Shown: positions 12,565-24,368 of the stretch, one piece after another
Position numbering within the stretch: the first letter of the stretch is position 1
How the letters are laid out: each line of letters begins with the position of its first letter
Assembly (NCBI RefSeq): GCF_037042905.1
Contig: NC_087256.1
Location: forward strand, 31,336,501 to 31,400,500
Direction of reading: 5' to 3'
Length of the DNA stretch: 64,000 nt
Source: Lytechinus pictus
Lineage: Eukaryota > Echinodermata > Echinoidea > Temnopleuroida > Toxopneustidae
Notes under the pieces: generated by a model
The model's input: the letters and a program-made list of their open reading frames with translations, nothing else
Database searches by the model: none
What the model was told of the DNA's origin: nothing
Program-made: the position numbers and the translations under genes

Positions 12565-12680
12565 ATGAGACTTTGCTAGCCTACCCCCTTTCCCCTCCCC
12601 ATGGACCTTTGCCCTCCCCTGGCCCATTGCCCCCTCCCTTCTCTTCCAGTCCCCCTCTCCTTCTCCCCCTTTGGCTACTG
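12565..12680. repeat. Pyrimidine-rich tract
   Basis: About 115 bp that is almost all C and T on the plus strand, with runs such as CCCCTTTCCCCTCCCC. Confidence 0.7.
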
Positions 12681-13224
12681 TAAAAGGGGGATAGTTATTT
12701 TCCAGCTCATATTAATCATTTCAAATCAACTCAAATTTAATTCAATAGAATAATTATTTGTTGACCTTCTTTAAAAAAAATAAACTTTTGGTAAATTTCA
12801 TTTGACATACATACAGGTAGACTTGTATACCTGTATCAGGGAGTTGGCAGGATCCTACCTGTATAAAATATTTAGCTATAAACCAGAAGGGCTATGTGTG
12901 TTGTACCTGCTGGTCTTTGGTCTAAAGACAGACCAGGGTAATAATATCCAAGTCCTTTAGAAACGCACACAGAGTTTGTATATCATATTATATGTCCTAT
13001 ACAAGAACTGTGTATGATCATTATTAATACCACAGAGTACAGAGGGTCAAATGATCGGTAACCTAAGCCCACCTGTTCATCAATATATTAAACAGTTTTG
13101 GAAAACTTGGGGGAGATAAGTCAAGAAATAAATATTGTGTAGTGGAGAATGGTACCTGATGGTATTATCAAAGGAATTTTTGCACATTATAGGAGGGCTT
13201 TTATTGAATTTGAACAGCCTAACA

Positions 13225-13512
13225 GCTGTGTACAGATGGGGGGGGGTGGCTTTGGGGGCGCTTGCCCTCCCCCCCCCCCCATTTTTCACGACCAAGAAAA
13301 AAAAAGAAAAGAAAAGAAAAGGAAAGAGGAAAGGTAGAAATATGATATCATTTACTAAATATTATGCCAAAATCTATTACAAGATTGGATCATATTTGTA
13401 ATAAAAAATTTCAATATTTGCTCGCTGGCATGCAAATTTTAAAGAAATTTTGTCCGATTCGCCATATCTAGCCCCCCAAAAATTTTTGGCTCATTTCGCC
13501 ACTCCACCCTAA
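13225..13512. mobile_element. hAT-like MITE, same family as 53692-53955
   Basis: It shares the left end GTGTACAGATGGGG, a G-run/C-run pair, an A-rich middle, and the right end GCCAAAAATCTATT..TTTCGCCACT with the copies at 53692 and 62340. The target duplication is unclear here. Confidence 0.6.
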
Positions 13513-14400
13513 TTAGATTTTGTGAATAGATTATGGTGGTTAGTCTATCAGAAGATGATGACATTTTGCAAAGCAGTGTGCAGAAGGTATGACTGATCTA
13601 CATGTACTTTGTGTTCATGGGAGAAAGGATATTATTTTTCATTTTTAAATTTGTCACATGTTTCAAAGCAAAATTGCTCTCACTGAAAATTGGGTCATTG
13701 CATAACATTAACTTTAATTCAAGCCTTACATCATCCTCAGCTTTATTGCGATATTATTCTAGTTTCTGAACCCAAAAATTCATATTTCGCAGTCCTCTTC
13801 ACCCTGATGATATTAATACTCCTAAGTCTTTCAAGAAATCAACTTACAAGGATTTCTCACCGGAAAAACATTCTTGTCACCAAATATTGAATAATGAAAT
13901 TTGTCTGTAAACAAGCTTATGGTGTCAGTGAACCCTGTTTTGAGGTAAACCTAAAGTTCCTCAAACTTTCCTTTGTATCCTTTTCTTGGAATTTGTTTGT
14001 AATGCCCAAAAAATGAATATTTGAACTCTTTTTGAACCGTGGAGGACCCCAGCAAGAGATCTTGAGAGGCTATCTAAATACGGCTTTATTGTTGTTTTTT
14101 CCGAGTTCTTTCTAGGCCTACATCGATTATTACATATTGTTGTCACATAGCATCACATGCAGAGGTACTCTCGGTATCACAGGGATTTGTGGTTCATCCA
14201 GATCGGCTGTGGTTAATCAGTCCAGTCAAGCTTTGGAGTTAATTTTATTTCTAAGGATAAATACGCAGGACATCATAATAATGTTTGAAAACTGTTTAGC
14301 ATTCCTCTGAATTATAAATCAATAAGAATTATTCTGCTCAACTCTGTTTGTCCAAGGACCAAGCAAATATCTTGATTTATAATCTGAACCTCAAAAATAT

Positions 14401-14865
14401 GAGGCCGTTCTCATTACGCTTTCTAAAACTAGTTTTACTGGAAACCGATTCAGGAAACCACTTTGGAAGATCGCTTTGCTAGCGTTCCCACTTGATCACA
14501 TGAAAGTGGTTTTCAAAATCACTTCACGTAAAGCGCTCTTGTTGCTATGGAAACGCTCTCAGTGGGGTGACACGTTTCGCGCGAAATTCGAAACCGCGGC
14601 ATAGGCATTCTACACCTGTCGTGTGGAGTAGCGCGCTCAAAATGTGCGAAGATCGCTTCCCGAAGAACGGTTGTGTCCTCACTTACGCTAAAACCAGTTT
14701 AACGAGGCAAAGCGATCTTGAAAACTACATCGCGAGGTGGTTTTCCAAACTGGTTTGGAAGATCGCTTCCAAGACCGCTTTGACCGTTCTCACTACACGT
14801 TAAACTAGTTTCCACTAAACTAGTTTCCAGTAAACTAGTTTTAGGAACGTAGTGAGAACAGCCTC
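14401..14865. mobile_element. MITE with GAGGCCGTTCTCATTACG ends
   Basis: The inverted ends GAGGCCGTTCTCATTACG and CGTAGTGAGAACAGCCTC are flanked by TAT on both sides. Subterminal CTAGTTT and GATCGCTT strings recur in both orientations, and the interior is CpG-rich. The open frame inside is not a transposase. Confidence 0.75.
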
Positions 14866-15533
14866 TATGACTTTGAGCCCCTAAAGTAGCTTTTGTTTGC
14901 TTCCAAGAGTCTTGATGGCGTCTGGGTCCTGGTATCATAAAGCATAACTAGCGATTGATTATAGGGCTGATATTCACAATTGATCATACACAATATTCAA
15001 TGCAATCAATTGTAGAAATCTGCCCAACAATCAATTGCTAAGCTTCATGTTACTAGTCCTGAGAACCAGGTCAGATCATCACCTTTCATTCTCCTTTCAA
15101 AATACATACATGTAGGCCTACTGTATGTCTTGATGAATTCACTGGAGAAGACTACTTTTTGTCCTACCAAGTTTGTTGGATCTGGCAACTTTCCTTGATT
15201 TTGATTAGCTGAGAAGCACTGTTCCTAAATCTTGGACAAAAACTTTTTTAGTTTGTCGGATAAGACATCCAACAAGTCGTTTCTTGAAACGCTCCCTAGG
15301 ACTAGGAGTCTTGATGGTGTCTGTCTGGACTAGTCCTAGGAAGCAGGTCAAATTGTGACCTTTCATTCTCGACCCTCTGTTGGGCTTTCAAATATGTCTC
15401 CATAAATATATTTGGGTATTGTTTAGTGTATATCCACAGCAGCTGGGTGGTAGAATTTGAAAAGTGGGAAGCGGTTTAAAGATGATGGTTTTGGAAACTA
15501 TCTGAGTCTTCATAAACCATGTTTTGTAGACCT

Positions 15534-15684
15534 GGGGCCCGTTGCAGAAAGAGTTGCAATCAAACGCAACTCTGAAAATCATGCGCAACTTGATTTTCAA
15601 CCAATCAACAGCGCGCATTTTGGACTTGCGATTGATTTTTTGACTTGCTTTTAAACGCAACTCTTTCTGCAACGGAACCCTGGG
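15534..15684. mobile_element. Short palindromic MITE (GGGCCCGTTGCAGAAAGAG)
   Basis: The left end GGGCCCGTTGCAGAAAGAGT pairs with ACTCTTTCTGCAACGG..GGGCC. It lies directly against the next MITE. Confidence 0.75.
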
Positions 15685-15958
15685 CCCTGTCTTACAAAGA
15701 GTTGCGATTGATCATTGATCCAATCATTCACAACTATGGATGGCCAGCAACATCATCCTCTATTATGCACATCTGTTCAAAATATTTTCTAGCTATGATG
15801 TATATTCATGCATTCATTGTTTTCTTGAAAATTCACTGCGCTTCTCTTTTTTTACAAAGGACATTGTGTAAATATGGTAGAAAAAATAATGACACTGATG
15901 GAGTTCCATAGAGTTACGATTGATTGGATCAATCGTAACTCTTTGTAATACGGGGCCC
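15682..15958. mobile_element. Palindromic MITE (GGGCCCTGTCTTACAAAGAG), copy 1
   Basis: The ends GGGCCCTGTCTTACAAAGAG and CTCTTTGTAATACGGGGCCC are inverted. The interior includes GGATGGCCAGCAACATCATC, shared with copies at 32320, 32741 and 34763. Confidence 0.8.
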
Positions 15959-16579
15959 TGTTCTTTTTTAAAGAAAATGTTTGAGTATGTGAATGCATTA
16001 TTTTGTTGTAAAGTCAAGGAGGAAGAATGATGGGGTCGAAAATAAAATATAGGCTATTAAAAACCCTAATTAGTGCAGTCTCTTTAAGAAAATCATTTTG
16101 CGAACCATTGCAGAGATGTAGACAATGTGAATTTTGTTCATCCACTGTTCAATGAAATTTGCTCAGGACTGCAACGATTACTCCTACAGAAAATCCACAC
16201 ATCATTCTGAACCAAGAACCCTATCACAACATTACTCCTACAGTGTACATGTAGGTTTATATCTTCAGTAGAAGTGCAAGTGTTGCAGGTTGTGTTACTA
16301 TGTAGATATATGGTTGTCATGGGGAAGGTTTACACTGTTCAGGTCATAAATTATTATATAAACCTGTCATCACCCTTTTACCCTTAATGCCAGTGGCTAA
16401 ATAAAGAATGGCCATCACCTGAATTAGATTTAATATTTCAGTTCAGTTCAACTCACTTTTTTCCATTTAAAGATGCAACATGAACCATGTACACAACATT
16501 TAAGCAAATTACGTAAACCACATAGTAATTATAGCAGGGGCGGCAATCTGGAGGGGGGGGGGCACAGTGCCCCCCAATT

Positions 16580-17020
16580 TTTGAAGCACTGAAAAAGTGT
16601 CCCATTTTACCCAAGAAAAAGACCCCCTCATGAACGTGTACTGTGCCCCTTTCATCGGAAGAGGACCCATTTTAGGTGCTACCAAATGCCATATCTCGTA
16701 TCTGTGCCAAATTTTACCGAAAAATTCCCCCTCACGAGCGTGTTCTGTGCCCCTTTCACCTGAGAAGGACACATTTTATGTCATAGCATGTGCTCTCTTA
16801 CCCTCTTGTAATTGCCCCTTTTACCCAAGAAAAGTGCCCCTCATGAACATTTCCTGTGCCCCTTTCACCTGAGAAGGATCCGTTTTATGCCGTTAGCATG
16901 TGCTCTCTTACCCTCTTGTAATTGCCCCTTTTACCCAAGGAAAGTGCCCCTCATGAACATTTCCTGTGCCCCTTTCACCTGAGAAAGACCTGTTTTATGT
17001 GTTAACAAGTGCCCCTTTGC
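16580..17020. repeat. Four tandem 110-bp units inside the hAT element
   Basis: Units begin near 16581, 16691, 16801 and 16911. The last two are nearly identical over most of their length, both starting CCCTCTTGTAATTGCCCC; the first two are more diverged. Each contains TTTACC, CCCCTCATGAAC and TGTGCCCCTTTCACCTGAGA. Confidence 0.85.
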
Positions 17021-17086
17021 CTTCTCACAGGTGCCTGTTCTTCATTAAAGTTGTTCTGAATAACCACTCTTAAATGAAAATACTTT

Positions 17087-17309
17087 ATGGCTGTATGCAG
17101 CAGGGGGCAGTTGCCTCCCCCCCAATTTTTTTTTTGAAAACTCACATTTTTTACTGCAGATTTTCACAAAATTCACCAGAAGTATGCACAAAATCCAATA
17201 ACAAACTGCAAAAGTGCCTGAATGATAAGCTCGGTCACTTCGCTTTCGATTTCTTCCCAAAATGTTTAAGCGTGCTGCCCCCCCAGCAAATTTTTTTGCA
17301 TACGGCCAT
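17087..17309. mobile_element. MITE with ATGGCTGTATGCA ends, nested in the hAT element
   Basis: Ends ATGGCTGTATGCA and TGCATACGGCCAT are inverted; the middle matches a second copy at 42399-42656 (CAAAAGTG and GTATGCACAAAATCC strings). Confidence 0.65.
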
Positions 17310-20021
17310 GTTTAAGATATTGCCCTTTTTCCCTGTGCCCCCCCACTTTCAACTTCGCTCCGCCGCCCCTGAATTATAGAAAAGTATGCATATGCTTACC
17401 ATTACACAATACAGAAAAATGGAACGTATAAAAACCCAAAAGATGAGTTTGTCAAGACACAAAAAAGGCGTCACTGAAAACTAAAGAAAAGAGGGAAAAA
17501 ATAATGACATATTTAAAGTGAGAGCATTGCAGAATAAAGTTTTACATTGAAAACAGTTTTTGATCGTAGATGAGCAGTGTTATTTCAGTTTTATACCTTT
17601 TTACTTCATGTACATTACATGTAGAGTTAACTCATTTGTATATCTGAAGATTTAAATTTTGTTTGACTTTAATGCTGAGTTTAATAAAGAAGCTTGCAAT
17701 TATAGTCAACTGGTTGCCGAAAACTTAGTTTTCCATACCTAAATTAAATTTCAATATTTTCCGTCAAGGCTGTGATCTACTTCTGGTTTCTTCTTATTTG
17801 TATCAAAGATTTAAAATCCAATTTTAAGATTTTCTTAACTGATGAGCAGTGGAATTTTTTTATTGCAATAATAAGGAGAGATTAGCTGGACATGAGTGGG
17901 GCCATGGGGCTTGAAGATGCTGTCTGTGACTTTTAAAGTTTGGGAGTACATTCCTGCTCTGGTTTGTTTATTTGTGTTACGCTGTCAGCACTTCATCACT
18001 ATCTCCCCCTGACATTGGTATAGTTTCAGTTCATGTTTTCAGCTCTGATGCAAAAGTTATGTCTATTTCTTGGTGTTTGTATGTGAATAGTTGGATCGGA
18101 ATGGGAACATGATTGTTGTTAATATCATTCTTCTACTAGCATTATTGAATGTATTTTACAAAATATTTTTGTTTCAAGTACATTTTGATGAACTTACACG
18201 AGGGAAAAATGAATATTACATATAAAGAAATGAAGTTAATGGGGCCAATAGTATGCATAAGCCCTATATTTACTTTCAATGTTAATGTCTCTATGCATGT
18301 ACTATTACATGTTATGTAGGTATTGAATGAGTTCATGAATTCAATGTCTTGATAAAGAAAGTAAAAACTTTTTTTTTCAGATTGAACATTAACATGTAAA
18401 GGAAGACGTTCCAGAGCAACACCGAGTTGATTTATCAAAGAAAGATATATTTGAAGATGTTTTAGATGCAAAAATGTCCAAGCAGATCTAGACAGTGTAA
18501 AAACTAGATCTATAATGATCTGTCAATCAAATAATTCAGGTTTAGGTATATATCAATGAGTTTCTAATCTATAAGATTTATTGACAATAAAGAAGCTGTG
18601 AATTTTTCTGGTTGTGTTTTCTTATGGCATCACATGAAACAGAAACTATAGAACAAAAATATTCTGCTTTTGTATATGAAGCAAATTATTGTGCTAATTA
18701 GGCCTGAATGTGGGTATACACACTTCACTTGCTTAATAAAAGTGCAGTGTGCGTGTACAGTTACTTTCATGATAGAAAGGATTAAAAAGCCCCTATCTTT
18801 AGAACACGTTAAAGGGATGTAAAGCATCCATAACATATTTATTCAATATCATTTAATAGTTTTGTTTACCAACTTTTCAACCACAGAGATTTGCATCTTC
18901 ACGCACATGCACCAACATATATTTTTGCTGAATTTTCCACCAAGTTGTTACCATGTTCCTACCATTGGCCTCATGAACAGAAGCTAAAAAGTCTAGACGC
19001 CCTTGCTTTGAAGGGGTCAGCATGCCGAGTGATTATAAATCATTTTCCAAACTTGCAAATTATTGCAGCCTTTCAACCTCACTTGAGGATCCCTGAAGCT
19101 CCTCTGACATGTTCCAGTTACCTCAATAGCCTCGGTTTCAGGGTGGGAGCCAGTCTTTCCACAGCTCAAAAACAAATTTACTGAAATTCATTGGCTTCCT
19201 GAAATATTCAAGTTCGTAACAATAACAAAAAACAGTTATAGAGTGAGGTTGATCCATGAATATTGAACTTGATGTAGCGACCAAAATAAGGAATTTAAGA
19301 AGTCGTTTGTAAACCCACTTCCTAAAATGCGGACAAAATCGCTAATACGAGTGCAGAGTGCAAGTGTAAAATGTTTGAGCTACCCATATGAGGTGAACAA
19401 TAAAATAACATGAATAATTAAACTTCTGAAATTCTATTATTGTGTATAAAATTTAATTTTGGGATTTGCCAAAAAAAAAATATTTTCCTAAAACATTTCC
19501 TAAGATGATCCAGGTTTCTTGGACTTTGGGAAATCTCCATGAAACAAATGGTGATTTTCACTGACTATTTATAGTAACAAGCTCCTGATTTTTTTTTTAC
19601 CATTTTCATCTCAAAATTATGTGTTTTGACGAAACTTGGTGACAGAGGTACTTAACATATTCCTTTTATAAATCTGTTTCATATAAAGTAGGCCTATTTA
19701 TAATCATTTATTGTCAGTTCCAAAAGGAAATAAGGTGTAGTTTAGAAAAGGAGACATGAAGATGTACTCTTCAATTATGACCTTTGAAAACTGTACTTTT
19801 GCCTCATGAGCTTGCTGGTTATGAGAGATACTCTCAAATTTTAAACAGCAAGAATGAGAAGTATGCTCAATTACTTGTCAATTTTTAATGTATTATTGTG
19901 AATTTGCATCTTAATTAGCTAATTAAAAAGGTGTGTTTTAACCATTGATGGTGCTCAAGAAAATTCCTTTTTCAGGATTTCTTTTGGTGTATCACAAGGA
20001 TATCTTGAAGGACTACTTCTT

Positions 20022-20160
20022 TTAATAATAATAATAATAATAATAGGCATTTATATAGCGCCATCTATCTAGAAATATTCTATTTCAAGTTGCGTTGTTA
20101 TTATTATTATTACCCCGGCTTTAGTTCGAGCTGTCTTTCAGCGCTCATGCATTCAAGGAT
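20022..20160 (-). mobile_element. SINE fragment with (ATT)n tail
   Basis: (TAA)n followed by TTTATATAGCGCC and then TATTACCCCGGCTTTAGTTC matches the 3' half of the longer SINE at 48967-49290. The tRNA head is missing. Confidence 0.6.
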
Positions 20161-20564
20161 TTAATTTAATCTGGAAATGCAAGAAGTAAGCAAAATTATT
20201 AACAAAGAACCAAAAAATGAAAATGCAATGCAGGAATATTTGAAGTTGCTTCCCACACTATGTTTTCTTTCAATTCTTGAAACCAATTTGCTGCATATTC
20301 GTAATCCATCAAATGACTTTTTCATGTTTGAAATTGACATATTATTGCACCTTGACAAAAAGCAGTGGAAGAGAGGGCCTTTAGTTCTCTGTTAAAAATG
20401 AATATGAATTGAAATGAATATGAATTGATATGAATTATTGCTGAATTTAAAGGTAGTTCAAAAATTTCCTGGCAGTTGGCATTTGCAGCTTGCTGGCTAG
20501 CTAATATGAACTGGGACCTTTTTTCTGGGTTGTGAGACAGACGCTCTGCGAACTGAGCCAACAC

Positions 20565-21105
20565 ACCAGTTGGTCTAATTCTCAAAGTAACGCCATCATT
20601 GCTAAACCGTCTTGATCTAATTTCAATCAGGTCTAATTACCATTTGATCCAACCGTCACCTGGTATGATGCTCATTTTGTCTAAATTGCATTTAGTCTAA
20701 TTTCCAGTTGGTCCAGTTCCCATTCCCCTCTTCAGCCATTTATTATTTTACTCTTTGTCAAAGCAAAATTTGGTTCATGAAAACAGTATAGATTAACAGG
20801 GGTGGGCTGCTAAAACCTTGTATCTCAAAATTTGAAAAATTTGAGGTCAGCTTAGAAAAAGGTGTATTTTAGAAATATGGCAGTGGTGAGAAATCTCATA
20901 TTGTCTGAAAACATTCTTCCGATACCTGTCAAGAACTCTTTTTTAGGCGTAAAAAGGTTGTTATCCTTGGAATTAGACAAAAGGGAAAAGTGGCAAGTAG
21001 ATAAAATTGTTAGTAGACAATCTGTTTGTAGACAAACTAGGAATGGATCATGTGGATTGTACCAAATGGAAAGTTGACAAAGTGGGTTTTGACCAAGCGG
21101 CAATT
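20565..21105. repeat. Inverted arrays of a TTGGTCTAATT-type ~20-bp repeat
   Basis: At 20565-20720 variants of TTGGTCTAATT recur; at about 20965-21105 the complementary form (AATTAGACAAAAG, GTAGACAAT, GTAGACAAAC, TTGACCAAGCGG) recurs. The two halves face each other, as in a foldback element. A third array is at 44030-44175. Confidence 0.65.
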
Positions 21106-22329
21106 ATCCACTATGACGTCATGCTCAAAGAACTCATTATAACCCTCCTATAATAAATATACTAAATTGCCCCTTCGTACCAGGAACACAAAATCCCCAT
21201 TCATATCTGAATTTAAAGTTTGAATGACCCTCACTCTTCTTCACACTTGCAGCAATTTAAATTCATACCAATAAAAAAAAGCTGAAAAAATCCTTGTGTG
21301 ATACACCATACCTGCTTTTGTATCAGGAATGCAGAAAGACCCCATTCATACCTGAAATTAAAGTCTGACAGACTCTCGTTCTCAAAACATTCAGCAAATT
21401 AGATTTAGGTCTAGACTGATTTCGTACCAAGCACGGTTTTACACTGTTTGTTGTACCCAAACACGAAGTTCTGTAGGAAGGCATGGACAGTTGAGGTTGT
21501 CTGAACATGCCATTCACCAAGGTGCTGTTACCAATACTAATGTATTCAGTTTGGACGATTCCTTAAAAATATGTTTGTATTACAATGCCATGCATTTGGT
21601 GTTACTTGTCTTGCATTTTCAGCTGATGTACCTGAGTGATTCATTAGATTGTATGCACAGAAAAACTGGGTTGCTTTTCAGATATTACCCATTCGATTTT
21701 CTTCACTTCTCTCACACAGAGATATGTATCACCTTTTCCTGCAAGTTTGAACTGATGAAAGCTATAGCTTTGACCTGTTTTCTACATATTTTATCTCCCA
21801 CTTATTTGGCACAGCTCTCCAATTCTATCTGCATTCGGACAATAACTTTTCCTGTCATAGAAATTTAGGCCCAATAAGAGCCAAACAAATCACAAAAAAC
21901 CTAGTAGGTTTCCATCTCTCTGCTAATGGAAAAATAAATTGAGTTCATAATCTGGAAATAAACAAAGTAATCTGTCTTTACTATTAAAGTACGAACCTAT
22001 GGAATCACAGCCCTCCTGACACAGTGTGACGTCACATAATTTATTTTGTTAAGAATCCAATCCAATAGCCATTGGATATAAGAAAATATGTTTTTTTTAA
22101 TGATAAAGAAGCATAATTTGTATATTTGTATTGTCATGATGATTATCGTAGAGAGGACCCTGAGCAGCATGCCTGACACAAACATACAGTATGTGTTCTA
22201 GTGTTCTAGAAGAATCCAACATTATTATTACGAGTACTTATTAACAACAAAAAATTATAGATTTAACATTGAAATTAATATCATTGCTACTTCAGAGAAA
22301 AAAAATCAACATTTGTTTAGAGTACTTAA

Positions 22330-22914
22330 AGGGGAATGAAACCTTTGGAACAAGTAGGCTTGTGTCGAAACAGAAAAATCAAAGAATAAGAACAAAGAAA
22401 GTTTGAGAAAAATCAGACAAATAATGAGAAAGTTATGAGCATTTGAATATTGCAATCACTAATGCTATGGAGATCCTCCCATCGGCAATGCGACAAGGAT
22501 TTGGGATGTCACATATGAACAACTTTCCCTTTGATGGACTATAAAATACCCCCAAAATGTCTCTTTTTGCTTTTTCTTACGGTGATACAAACTCTTTATC
22601 CATGATGTATTCTTTGAAAATCTGTATTACATGCCCTCCTATAGAAAGAACACATGATTTACTGATAGATGTGATAAAAGAGGCATTTTAACTTAAATAT
22701 ATACTAAAGTAATGGGGAGAGTTGTTCACAAGTGACATCACACATCTTTATCACATTGCCAATAGGAGGATCTCCATAGCATTAGTGATCGCAATATTCA
22801 AATGCTCATAACTTTCTCATTATTTGTCAGATTTTTCTAAACCTTTCGTTGATCTGTCTCTTTGATTTTTCTGTTTTCACACGAGCTTTCTTGTTCCAAA
22901 GGTTTCATTCTCCT
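22330..22914. mobile_element. TTAA-flanked MITE, copy 2 of the 11310 family
   Basis: Starts AGGGGAATGAAACCTTTGGA and ends TCCAAAGGTTTCATTCTCCT, with TTAA at 22326-22329 and 22915-22918. The arms are strongly complementary. Confidence 0.88.
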
Positions 22915-24261
22915 TTAAAGAGTGTATACTGGGACACTTTTTATTAGCTGATTTGGCAAGCTAAACTCTGCAAAATTGAATAAAAATTTAAATGACTTTT
23001 CAAATTGGTGACATGATATATTTATAAATTGACTTGGTAAAATATGACCCCTTGTAATGCTGCACATACATGTACATATTGAAGCCTTTTGTAAGTTCAG
23101 TGGGTTAATCTCCCCAAACATTCCTATCTATAAGATTATAGACCTATACATCTATGTGCATATATGACCTTTTTATGAAATTTAAATTCATTTAAAAAAA
23201 AATTGAAGTACTTTGAAATTTATTTCAGACATATATTTTTTTTGTTTTTGCATATGATGAAAAAAGATGTTTCCGGCAATTCCATCCAGATTATTTTACA
23301 GACCCTATGATAGTGTCTGAAATGGTTTATGAAATACTCACATTGGGTATTTATTTGATTAATTTGTTCATGTGTAAACCCACGTTGTCTTGTTGCACAT
23401 ATTTGCTGATGTTATTTGAGGGTAAACTTTGGAATCAGGCGGCAGTTCAAACTCCAAAGTACACACATAGCTGGCAGACTGCAAATAACATTTAAGCTGA
23501 ATGGTCCACTTCATTAGCCTCATAATATTCTTGCATTTTGTGCTGCTCTTTTCAATACGATTCGTCCCCTTGGAACCTTAAGATGCTGCTGGCTCGAAGC
23601 ATGCCTATTCCTCAGTATGGTAACTGGGCTGAAATTATTTTCTCCTTTTCGTTTCTTTTAATTTGCAAAATTTATTTCAATGTACAGGCACCCATTTCAC
23701 GAACCGGCCGTCATTGGCCTGTTAAAGTTTGGCGATATGTCATTGAGAATCCGAATTACAGTATGTGTGTCTGAAGAGTTCAGCTAATAAGAAGATACAT
23801 GTATTTGATGGTTTTGAAAATTAACAGCAACTCGATAAATGTTCGCAGTAATGGTTCTTAGAAAAAAATGATATCACCATAAAACTAAGGCAAAATGGTT
23901 AAAATTTAGCTCCTGCTTCATTGTGAAATTTTCAGCATCCGGATACATGCATATTATTTTTCCACTAAAGTGTGTAGGTAGACAGGTTTGTAAGATTGAT
24001 TTTGAATTCATGATAAATTATGAAATAAGGTGTATTCAGACTGCCTCAAAGTTTGTCATTTCCAAGTATTTTTTGATCAGGAAATTTGCTTTGATCTAGT
24101 TTTATTCATATTTCTCCCTTGCAAGATTGGTGCATTAGAGATATAATGTATAATTTGAAAACATGCTGAAATGATTTAAAGCATTATTGAAATGTTTGAA
24201 AGGTTTCAGATGAAATCTTTTTATCCCAAACTTTCCTTGTTTTCTTCCCTCTCATCTGCAG

Positions 24262-24368
24262 GTTGTGACAAATATCTTGACTATGTGGAGTTGAGTATGA
24301 AATGTAGAGTATGCGGAGATAAAGCTTCAGGTTTTCATTATGGTGTGCATTCATGCGAAGGATGTAAA
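24262..24368 (+). CDS. Ppar: PPAR-like receptor exon: zinc finger 1 and P-box
   Basis: Encodes 35 complete codons after a split codon (enters in phase 1, ends in phase 0). The acceptor is ctctcatctgcag and the donor AAA|gtgagt. The peptide begins [13 protein letters not shown] and continues with [20 protein letters not shown] and CK, the first C4 finger and the P-box that reads the DNA half-site. This is nearly identical to the first finger of vertebrate PPARs. The exon stops exactly between CEGCK and GFFRRT, an intron position known from vertebrate PPAR genes. The short segment before the first zinc cysteine is acidic and not conserved. Confidence 0.95.

Larger units (their letters stand above)
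16535..17371. mobile_element. Non-autonomous hAT element with 8-bp target duplication
   Basis: Starts CAGGGGCGGCAATCTGG and ends GCTCCGCCGCCCCTG. It is flanked by AATTATAG on both sides (16527-16534 and 17372-17379), the 8-bp duplication typical of hAT transposons. Inside are four 110-bp tandem units and a second nested element. No transposase is encoded. Confidence 0.9.
9856..24261 (+). other. Upstream introns of the PPAR-like receptor (putative)
   Basis: If the start exons are right, this contains a 113-bp intron (9856-9968) and a 14.3-kb intron (9991-24261). The long intron holds an AT-rich tract, two TTAA-flanked elements of one family, several palindromic MITEs, a hAT element and inverted TTGGTCTAATT arrays, listed separately. 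In 17400-19990, 21110-22320 and 22920-24260 I see no exon or recognisable element; the open frames there match nothing and lack splice-site support. Confidence 0.5.

Noticed and set aside
14567..14803. Open frame inside the GAGGCCGTT MITE
   Set aside because: The element is only 465 bp and the frame reads through palindromic subterminal repeats; not a transposase.
21491..21868. 125-codon plus-strand frame
   Set aside because: No recognisable domain and no splice support; long frames of this size are expected by chance in 64 kb.
24192..24261. ATG-initiated extension before the zinc-finger-1 exon
   Set aside because: It runs through the polypyrimidine tract and acceptor, so it is intronic; an alternative start there would need a promoter inside the intron.
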